Below, piece by piece: positions 7,237 to 13,475 of a stretch of DNA of 13,475 nt. The position numbers were made by a program, and so were the translations under genes. Numbering within the stretch: position 1 is the stretch's first letter; the number at the start of each line of letters is the position of its first letter. The notes beneath the pieces were generated by a model that saw nothing but the letters and a program-made list of their open reading frames with translations, did not search any database and had not been told where the DNA came from. Source of the stretch: Pseudonocardiaceae bacterium (GTDB taxonomy: Bacteria > Actinomycetota > Actinomycetes > Mycobacteriales > Pseudonocardiaceae); assembly GCA_025937115.1 (NCBI GenBank), contig JAICSB010000041.1:1-13475 (forward strand), read 5' to 3'.

Positions 7237-7377
7237 CTACAACCCCAGGAACCTAAAGATCTCATCCAGTATTTCGGACTGCGCGATCCACCATACGGCG
7301 CTGGCGAGTGCCCCCATGAGCACAAAGACCAGCACGATTCGGAACGACAGGTAGTGTGCCGGCACGGGGATCCTCAC
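7237..7377 (-). CDS. 46-aa single-span membrane protein at the end of the GTPase operon
   Basis: A GTG at 7377-7375 overlaps the TGA of the upstream GTPase gene (7376-7374) as GTGA, the same junction used at 11474-11477 in this operon. GGTGG lies 7 bases upstream and can serve as a ribosome binding site. The product starts MRIPVPAHYLSFRIVLVFVL, continues through a hydrophobic segment to a Trp pair (about 13-30), and ends with the short amphipathic EILDEIFRFLGL. This predicts one transmembrane helix with a basic, probably cytoplasmic N-terminus and an acidic/hydrophobic C-terminus. I know of no family. The exact stop/start overlap argues for a real, translationally coupled gene; a chance ORF is possible. 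It may partner the membrane-anchored GTPase encoded just before it. Confidence 0.6.
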   Translation of the reverse strand: MRIPVPAHYLSFRIVLVFVLMGALASAVWWIAQSEILDEIFRFLGL

Positions 7378-8978
7378 GACGCGGCCACCAGCTTCTGAGG
7401 TGCGACCGACACACCGGAACGACCAAGCAGCCACAGTAGTGGCTGTGCCGGCGAGGTGGGGCTGGCCCAGCCGTCCGGGTCGGTCGCAGCGTTGCGCGAC
7501 GACACGAGGAAATAGCGGACCACGTCGAAGTCGCGGGCGGCTCCTTGCAGCATGTTGTCCAGCCCCTTGTCGCGCAGCCAGGTCTCAATCTCTCCCGATG
7601 CTGCCTCGCGGTGTAGGCCTGCGGCGGGCGGAAGACCGAGCAGCAGGTCGGCCTTCACCACGGCGACGGCGAGCGGCTTGCTTTTCAGCTTCATGCCCTG
7701 GTCGCGCAGCGCCTGTGCGGTGACCAGATAGGACCGCTCGGGGTGCATCTTGGCCGGTTGCGCCGCCTCGAGTCGTGATCTAAGCGCTCCGGCGAGATCG
7801 TCCGCGACGGCAGGTACCGAGAACGGGTCGAGGACGAACACGAGGCCCTGGGCGTCATCGAGGAACGGCAGCTCGTTGTGCTGTTCGCTGCTGCTGAAGA
7901 ACTCGCCGGCCGCGTCGAACAGGTGCAGTAGCGCCTTGCATCGCGACGCTGTGAGCAACAGGGTCATTCCGGCCGGTGGTCGGTCGGCCTCCGTCTTGGT
8001 CGTCTGCATCCCCGACTCCACCATCGAGGTGGCGGCCCGGAGGGTGTCCTCACTTTCCGGGCCAATTGGGTGCAGAGACCCGCCGGCGGCATCCAGATGC
8101 CGGACAAGTGCGACCATGCCGGCCCGCAGCAGCCGGGTCTTACCAGCCGAGGCGGGTCCGAACACCGGAACCAGCACGTCGGTCAGCACAGCCGCCCCGG
8201 CGCGCAGCGGGCGGTCGCATTTCTGGCACGCGGCCACCAGCCCGACCGCGGCTTGCAGGACAGTGGTCGGCAGCAACGCCCCACACTCGCACCGACGAAC
8301 GAAAGCACCGAGCCGGCCCGCCCTGATGTCGTGGTGGGTTTGTCCGCACCCACAGCGGTAGGCCGGCAGCCGGTTGCGGTAATTGCAGCCCGAATGGTGG
8401 CAAGTGGCCTTGGCGCCGCGGAGCACGCGGATACTCAAGTCCACCCCGCGCAGCAGACCGACGATGAGTAGCCAGCCGAGCCACGCAAGAGTGAGCACAA
8501 TCCCGACCAGACCATAGACCGCGATGCAGCCCACGATGGCGCCCGCCGTCAACGCGATGGCTCCCAGCAACGGCAGCAGCAGGAGCGGCCAGAGCACGAG
8601 CACCACCGGTTTCTCGCGCACGACCTCGGTCATCAACGCCCACATCGACCCGAGCGTGCGTGCGGTGCGCCCCAGCGCCGCACCAAGGTCGGCTCGGCTC
8701 TGCGCGAACAGGTAGCTCGGCCACGCGCTGTCGCGCTCAAAATTGGACTTAACGCTCGGCAGCCGCTTGCGGAGATCGAATGGGGTGACGGTCGGGGCTG
8801 CCGAGCCGCCCAACCCCAGCAGCACGCCGGCCAACACCACGATCACCAGCAGCATGCCGATGCCGCCCGCGCCAACCGTCACAAAGGGCCACGCGGGCCC
8901 AAGCACGTAGACGAAGACGTAGTAGCAGGCAGCGCCGTACAAGGCGATCGCGAGGACCGCGCCGATGACCGCAGGCAC
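7374..8978 (-). CDS. membrane-anchored zinc-ribbon GTPase (Double-GTPase type)
   Basis: This 534-aa protein has hydrophobic segments at about 1-24, 32-57, 123-150 and 152-176. Two treble-clef or zinc-ribbon clusters follow (C193, C198, C209, C211 and C230, C232, C251, C254), then a P-loop domain. The P-loop reads GPASAGKT (274-281). G3 is DAAG (355-358) within HLFDAAGEFF. The G4-like motif is VKAD (441-444). The order of motifs fits a TRAFAC-class GTPase. From memory it corresponds to the Double-GTPase families found beside GAP1. The GTPase domain is expected in the cytosol under the membrane. GTG 8978 lies 3 bases after the GAP1 stop and follows GGGGTGAG at 8992-8985. The last four bases are shared with the 46-aa gene. 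Substrate or partner is unknown; the system context suggests signalling in defence or cell organisation. Confidence 0.82.
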   Translation of the reverse strand: MPAVIGAVLAIALYGAACYYVFVYVLGPAWPFVTVGAGGIGMLLVIVVLAGVLLGLGGSAAPTVTPFDLRKRLPSVKSNFERDSAWPSYLFAQSRADLGAALGRTARTLGSMWALMTEVVREKPVVLVLWPLLLLPLLGAIALTAGAIVGCIAVYGLVGIVLTLAWLGWLLIVGLLRGVDLSIRVLRGAKATCHHSGCNYRNRLPAYRCGCGQTHHDIRAGRLGAFVRRCECGALLPTTVLQAAVGLVAACQKCDRPLRAGAAVLTDVLVPVFGPASAGKTRLLRAGMVALVRHLDAAGGSLHPIGPESEDTLRAATSMVESGMQTTKTEADRPPAGMTLLLTASRCKALLHLFDAAGEFFSSSEQHNELPFLDDAQGLVFVLDPFSVPAVADDLAGALRSRLEAAQPAKMHPERSYLVTAQALRDQGMKLKSKPLAVAVVKADLLLGLPPAAGLHREAASGEIETWLRDKGLDNMLQGAARDFDVVRYFLVSSRNAATDPDGWASPTSPAQPLLWLLGRSGVSVAPQKLVAAS

Positions 8979-8981
8979 GGC

Positions 8982-11477
8982 TCACTCACCCCATTTCCGG
9001 AGCTGTTTATCCGATCTCGCGCTGGATCGCCGGCGCAGGGTCCAACGGGGGGCTTTGAGCTCGGACACCCACTCCCACCACGGCTGCCCCAGGCCACTCG
9101 GGTAGCTGCGCTCGACCGCGGTCCGAACATCTTTAGGCATTGCGGCGACGAGTTGTCCAAGGCGGTGCAGCAGGATGCTCCCAGCGGTCTGCTGTTGCTC
9201 AGTGGCCGGCCTGCCGGTGGCAAGGATGAAGGAGAACGCGACAGCCCGGCACTCGTCGGGCGTTGGGCTGCCGGTATCGCGTGGCCATCTGACCTCGAGT
9301 GCCTCATAGACCGGGATCGAGACCTCTTCCGAGCAGGCTTTTAGGAAAGCGAGCGCGGTATCGGGGGGTGCGGCAAGCAGGTTGTCGACAACGATCGGCG
9401 TTCTGACCTCGAATAACGAATCAACCGGTGCTGTCGCACAATTGTCGTCGGTGGAAAAGGGCTGCGCTTGCCCGAGCTCCTGGCCGACGCGCAGCACTGC
9501 GTCGTGGCTCATGCGCAGATCAGCGAACCGCGGCGGTAACTGCTGACCTTGCTCGCAGAGCTGGATGATTATCCATAGACCTTCCGCCGACAGGGTCTGT
9601 TCTGCCTCGAGCACCGCGCAGAGCCGGGACCCGACCTCGGATGACAATCTCTGGCCGTTCTCTGCAAGACTCGCTAGGAATATGGCTCCCGCGGATATTC
9701 CGGGCGTTCGCGTGCCGAAGATGATGTCCCAGGCCACCGTGCTCGGATGCTTTTCGCCGACCATCCGCGCGAACGCCCACTTCTGGACATCCCGCACAAG
9801 CTGACTGCGCCTCGAGGCCCCGAGATGCTGACTGGCCACGGACAGCAGCTCGGTGTCCAATTCGTCGGCCGGGTCGCAAGCCTCCTGCCACAGCGGTCGC
9901 CACCAGCGCGCGCGGATCGCCGCCACCGCGTGGGCCTGCTCCGCACCTGCCAACCAACCCCGCAGCACATCGCGTACCCAGTCGAGTGCCTCGGGCGGCG
10001 CGTGCCACCTCTCAGGCTCGAGGCCTGGATCGGATTGTTGGATCCACCACGCAGCGAACACGTAGGCGGTGCCGCGGAAGTTGGCGGTGACAGGCCGTAG
10101 GACGTGCCGGTTGGCCACAGTAAGCAACAGGGGCACCTGATCCGGACGCGCCCCGCGCAGGGCCGCCTCGAGCTCGGCGCGACCGTGCTCCTGGTCCTCG
10201 TCCGGAGTATCCAGGAGCGGCAGCGGTGCGAGCGCGGTAAGCATGGGCAGTGCGGTGACGCCATCGGCTGCGGCCAGTGCCTCGCCGATCTCGGCGGTCA
10301 GCAGTCCGCGACGGATCTGAATAGCTGCTGCCGCCCAGCCGCGCAAACTCGCGGCGGCGGCCAGGGTGCGCAGCGCGGACGCGCCCGGGGCCGCCTCCAA
10401 CACCGCCGCCAGTGCCGAGTCGCGAGCGATCCTCATCGCTTCCGCGGGCGCGGTCAGTAACCACTCAGCCACCTGTTGCGCCTGGCCCTGTCCAGTCAGC
10501 CGCTCACCAGCCGCGACCACCACCGCGACAAGGCGATCAGCGTCGGTCGGCTGGACCTGCGCGTCAGTCGGATCAGTACCCTGTGCGAAAGCCCTGGCGA
10601 ACTGGCCCGCCAGCTCGACTGCGTCCACCACGTCGTAAGGATCCTCGGTCAGCAAGCGGGGGACCCAGAAGCACGCGGCGTCGGTGATCTCCACATCGGT
10701 GTGCCGGCCCCGGCCGAGGTCGAAGACAGCGAGCCCGCTGCCTGGCTCGGTGTCCGCCCACCGCCCAGCCCACTCCGGATGCAGCGCGATGATGTCGTGC
10801 TGACCGTATTGGGCGTCTGCCACGAAGACCTTGAAGCTGACTTGCAGCGCCTCAGGTCGGGGCAGCAGCAGGGTCGCCGCGGCGACCCAGCACGCTGCTT
10901 CCTCGGGGTCGGTGCTCACGAGCACGACGGTGCGCCGGTGTTCGGGGTCGGCGAGGTGGTGGATCGCTGAGACTAGGGCGGTAAGCCGTGCCTGGCCGCT
11001 TGCGGAGTCGCGCACCCGGTCGCGGACGGTTTCGACGTCGAGTGGTCCCGGTGGTGGGTAGGCCTCCATCGGGTCAATCTCGGCGCCCGGAGCAGGCGCT
11101 ACGGCCCACCATGGTGCGCCCCACAGCTGCGCGGGCCTCACCGACCCGTAGTCCGCGGGATCCCGGGTGACGACGGCGTGGGTGAACTGGTTGCCCTCCC
11201 GCGTGCCGTTGGCCTCCTGGCCCAGGTAGCGCCCCGCTGCGGTCGCGAACACGCCCCCCTCAGCGGTGTGCGCCAGCGACGGTGGGTAGTCGCAGACCGG
11301 CCTGCGCTGCCGCATCCACCTCACCGGAGGCTCGTAGAGCGCCGTACGTTGTACCAGCGGCATGGCCCCGGGGGTGACTCCGGACGATGCGGCCTGGAAC
11401 TGGAAACCGGCCCCGCCCTGAAGACCTTGCCCCGGCCGGCAGTCGGTGTAGTAGAGCGAGCCGAACCCGCCGCTCAC
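8982..11477 (-). CDS. GTPase-associated protein 1 (GAP1)-like protein
   Basis: The 831-aa protein opens with GGFGSLYYTDCRPGQGLQGG (3-22), the hallmark of the GAP1 N-terminal domain (type N2), followed by further conserved stretches around FTHAVVTRD (98-106) and WGAPWWA (119-125). A middle part (about 160-290) contains a VVLVSTDPEEA segment and FKVFVADAQYG. The rest is largely helical and Ala/Leu-rich. No catalytic motif or P-loop is recognisable, and no membrane segment. In known neighbourhoods GAP1 is always beside GTPases and is thought to act as their partner or adaptor; its activity is unproven. GTG 11477 overlaps the upstream GTPase stop as GTGA and has GGAG 6 bases upstream (11487-11484). 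The longer frame starting at 11519 adds 14 charged residues inside the upstream gene and is less likely. Confidence 0.85.
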   Translation of the reverse strand: MSGGFGSLYYTDCRPGQGLQGGAGFQFQAASSGVTPGAMPLVQRTALYEPPVRWMRQRRPVCDYPPSLAHTAEGGVFATAAGRYLGQEANGTREGNQFTHAVVTRDPADYGSVRPAQLWGAPWWAVAPAPGAEIDPMEAYPPPGPLDVETVRDRVRDSASGQARLTALVSAIHHLADPEHRRTVVLVSTDPEEAACWVAAATLLLPRPEALQVSFKVFVADAQYGQHDIIALHPEWAGRWADTEPGSGLAVFDLGRGRHTDVEITDAACFWVPRLLTEDPYDVVDAVELAGQFARAFAQGTDPTDAQVQPTDADRLVAVVVAAGERLTGQGQAQQVAEWLLTAPAEAMRIARDSALAAVLEAAPGASALRTLAAAASLRGWAAAAIQIRRGLLTAEIGEALAAADGVTALPMLTALAPLPLLDTPDEDQEHGRAELEAALRGARPDQVPLLLTVANRHVLRPVTANFRGTAYVFAAWWIQQSDPGLEPERWHAPPEALDWVRDVLRGWLAGAEQAHAVAAIRARWWRPLWQEACDPADELDTELLSVASQHLGASRRSQLVRDVQKWAFARMVGEKHPSTVAWDIIFGTRTPGISAGAIFLASLAENGQRLSSEVGSRLCAVLEAEQTLSAEGLWIIIQLCEQGQQLPPRFADLRMSHDAVLRVGQELGQAQPFSTDDNCATAPVDSLFEVRTPIVVDNLLAAPPDTALAFLKACSEEVSIPVYEALEVRWPRDTGSPTPDECRAVAFSFILATGRPATEQQQTAGSILLHRLGQLVAAMPKDVRTAVERSYPSGLGQPWWEWVSELKAPRWTLRRRSSARSDKQLRKWGE

Positions 11478-12682
11478 GCTCGGCTCCGGCCGATCACGCC
11501 GAAACCGCTGAGTAACCACAGCAGCGGCTCCTCGACGCGGAAGGGCTGCACACCGCCCGGGTCGACCTCTTTGGCCGCGTAGTCAGGGGCTGCGCCGAGG
11601 GCCGATACCGCGAAATAGCGGAAGGTCGCGTAGTTCTGCATGAGATGCGCGTCGATATCGTCCGCACCGTAGTCGTGCAGCATGGCCCGCACGTGCTCAT
11701 GGGTGTCCTGGCCCGCCGTCTCAGCGTAGCCCGGCAGCGCCGCTGGCTTCACCAATAGCGGGTGGTTTCCACCGAGCACTGGGAAGAAGGCGTCCATTTT
11801 CGCGAACACGACGGCCAGCGGCACCTTGACGCGCCTACTCGCCTTGACCTGATGCGACACCCGAAGTAGCTCGGTAATTCGGTTGAGCACATCCAGCGGC
11901 GGTTCGGCCTCGCGGACGGCGGACGCGGGAACGTCGATGTGGCCCATCGCTCCGGGCAGCTGCCACGGGTCGAGCAGCAGGACCAAGCCGTTCGCCACGC
12001 CAAGGTAGGCCTGCGTGTGCACCCGGTCCTGAGTGGTGAGGTCCTCACCTGCGGTGTCGTAGAACGAGATCACCGTCGTGCCGAAGGTTTCCAAGCCGAG
12101 TCTGCGCTTCGGCTGCCGCCATTCGATGACGACCGGTGCGCGCAGCCCGTTGAGTGGCGCAGCTGTCTGCTCGAACAGCCTTCTGTGCTGGAAAAGCTGA
12201 TCTTCGTAGTCTTCCAGCCATTGCCGCGGCGACCCGACGCCGCCCTGTTGATCTCCGCTCAGCCGGATGTCGGCCTGAAACCGTCGCCGCACCGTGGTGT
12301 GCAGTTCGTGGTGCAGCACCGATAGGTAGACAGTCTTGCCCGCCCCCTTGCCGCCGACCATCCCGACAAGTGGACTGCGGCTCTCCGCGAAAATTGACGA
12401 CAACGGTGTGTGGCAGGCAGGGCAGGCACGTACGCCGGTGCGGCCGCCGCAGTGCGGACACGCTGCCATGCGGGGCCTGCTGAGTGGACGGCCGAACATG
12501 CCGCGCGACGCTGGCACGAAAGTCGGGTACGCCGCCGTTCGAACATTCGTCAGCTGCTGGCGGCGCTCGTCCTCCCGCTTCGCGCACCTCGGGCGGCCTG
12601 GCTCGCCACGCCCGAGGCACTGATAGGCCAGCTTGCCTTGATTGATGAGGTGGTAGCAGTACGGGCAGGCGATGGTGGCCAT
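11474..12682 (-). CDS. zinc-ribbon P-loop GTPase (Double-GTPase type)
   Basis: The 402-aa protein has no membrane segment. It starts with two probable zinc-binding modules: C6, C9, C22, C33, and C75, C78, C87, C90 (ACPHCGGRTGVRACPACHT). The GTPase domain follows with P-loop VGGKGAGKT (109-117), G3 DTAGED (209-214) and a G4-like AKMD (294-297) in place of NKxD. A LDPWQLPG segment (237-244) follows the G3 region, and a similar LDPFSVP occurs in the second GTPase of the operon, which marks the two as related. It is expected to hydrolyse GTP and to bind a partner or nucleic acid through the zinc ribbons; this is inference. The ATG at 12682 is 1 base past the stop of the upstream gene and has GAAGG 9 bases before it (12696-12692). 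Confidence 0.87.
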   Translation of the reverse strand: MATIACPYCYHLINQGKLAYQCLGRGEPGRPRCAKREDERRQQLTNVRTAAYPTFVPASRGMFGRPLSRPRMAACPHCGGRTGVRACPACHTPLSSIFAESRSPLVGMVGGKGAGKTVYLSVLHHELHTTVRRRFQADIRLSGDQQGGVGSPRQWLEDYEDQLFQHRRLFEQTAAPLNGLRAPVVIEWRQPKRRLGLETFGTTVISFYDTAGEDLTTQDRVHTQAYLGVANGLVLLLDPWQLPGAMGHIDVPASAVREAEPPLDVLNRITELLRVSHQVKASRRVKVPLAVVFAKMDAFFPVLGGNHPLLVKPAALPGYAETAGQDTHEHVRAMLHDYGADDIDAHLMQNYATFRYFAVSALGAAPDYAAKEVDPGGVQPFRVEEPLLWLLSGFGVIGRSRA

Positions 12683-12683
12683 C

Positions 12684-13475
12684 TCAAAATACCTTCAACT
12701 GGCAGACTGGCGGATCGACGAGAAAGGCGGCTGTGGGTTCGGCAAGGAAGCACCGCAACCAGTAGGGCTTGGACAACCGCGGGATGGGCACCTCCAGCAC
12801 CACCGGCACCGCAGGGTCGATCACGACCGGCTGCCGAAGCAGCTCCACCCCCGACTCAGGTGATAGCGGCATGGCGTGTCCAGCAGCAGCCACGATGATC
12901 ACGGTGACCCCGGAGATAGGCTCTGCACCGGACAGCGTCACCACGCACGTCAGACCACTGAACAGGCGGTAGCCGCGGCGGCGCAGCCGGTAAGTCAGCG
13001 GAGGTGGTCGCTCCTCGACAACCACCGACCTCATGTCCGAGCGGCTTTCCCCGCTTTCGTCGAGCATGACGGCGCCCACCTCGACGCGCGGGGCCCCCCG
13101 GAAGCCGCGGAGCTGGCAGCCGCCCTCGTCCCGGTATTGCTGCAAAGTGATGCGACGCCCGCCGCCTGCCCAGCGCACATCTGCTACGTTCACTTTGTCT
13201 GGCCACAGCCACGTGACGCGGACATCGTCGCCGAACCGCTGAGCCCGCACCCGGCGCACCGGATCCACAATGGCCACGACGGCGTCCTGCCCGCAGACCA
13301 CGCCATCAGCGCCGAGGGTGAACGGCACACAGTAGGAACGGCCGGGGGGCACCTGCGCGACGAGTGTCATCGACTCGCCCTTCGCGATGCGTGTGCCGTC
13401 GAGCTCGACGCCGTAGCTCGCCAGCTCTGCCAGCGCCACGATTTGGCCGTATTCCCACGGGCACGGCTGCGGTGA
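12684..13475 (-). CDS. beta-sandwich (Fn3-like) protein of the GTPase operon, 5' end outside the window
   Basis: The frame is open to the window edge: upstream of the GTG at 13439 it still reads PCPWEYGQIVALAELASYGV, so the gene continues and only the C-terminal 263 residues are seen. The visible part is rich in beta-strand patterns in about three repeats. One has VRVTWLWPDKVNVADVRW, the look of a fibronectin type III strand pair. A last one begins PPPLTYRLRRRGYRLFSG and ends PYWLRCFLAEP. No enzyme motif, Walker box or membrane segment is visible. It is the first visible gene of the operon and stops 1 base before the zinc-ribbon GTPase ATG. Such domains often bind proteins, so an adaptor role is a reasonable inference. 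Confidence is high for the gene and moderate for the fold. Confidence 0.75.
   Translation of the reverse strand, partial: SPQPCPWEYGQIVALAELASYGVELDGTRIAKGESMTLVAQVPPGRSYCVPFTLGADGVVCGQDAVVAIVDPVRRVRAQRFGDDVRVTWLWPDKVNVADVRWAGGGRRITLQQYRDEGGCQLRGFRGAPRVEVGAVMLDESGESRSDMRSVVVEERPPPLTYRLRRRGYRLFSGLTCVVTLSGAEPISGVTVIIVAAAGHAMPLSPESGVELLRQPVVIDPAVPVVLEVPIPRLSKPYWLRCFLAEPTAAFLVDPPVCQLKVF

Overview
The window is high-GC actinobacterial DNA. GTG starts are frequent, stop/start pairs overlap, and two promoters look leaderless, as is common in mycobacteria and relatives. The dihydroxy-acid dehydratase closely resembles the long Corynebacterium/E. coli-type enzyme. A member of Mycobacteriales or Pseudonocardiales is the best guess, but the sequence does not settle the genus. 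No rRNA, tRNA, insertion sequence or CRISPR array was seen.

Left part (1-5123). The first ~200 bases hold what may be a decayed reverse-strand gene. Next come a DUF2252 protein and a single-domain cupin, both on the minus strand. Bases 1721-1949 between them hold no gene I can support. A 140-bp divergent promoter region separates the cupin from a plus-strand GNAT acetyltransferase, whose base composition is clearly lower in GC and which carries four TTA codons. ilvD (branched-chain amino acid synthesis) follows on the plus strand.

Middle part (5124-7236). A 500-bp stretch holds a possible 66-aa membrane protein on the minus strand, two short palindromes and a leaderless-type promoter. That promoter drives a predicted secreted lipoprotein of the PQQ-dependent glucose/sorbosone dehydrogenase family.

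Right part (7237-13475). A tightly packed minus-strand operon, read right to left, encodes five proteins: a beta-sandwich (Fn3-like) protein cut by the window edge; a zinc-ribbon P-loop GTPase of 402 aa; a large GAP1-like protein of 831 aa; a second GTPase of 534 aa with membrane segments and zinc ribbons; and a 46-aa single-span membrane protein. Neighbouring genes overlap by 4 bp or lie 1-3 bp apart. This matches the two-GTPase plus GTPase-associated-protein-1 (GAP1) neighbourhoods predicted by comparative genomics to be biological-conflict or signalling systems. To my knowledge these lack a worked-out biochemical mechanism. The layout suggests one cytosolic and one membrane-bound GTPase working with GAP1 as scaffold or effector. 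The 46-aa protein at the operon end is a new candidate component that routine gene calling would probably miss.
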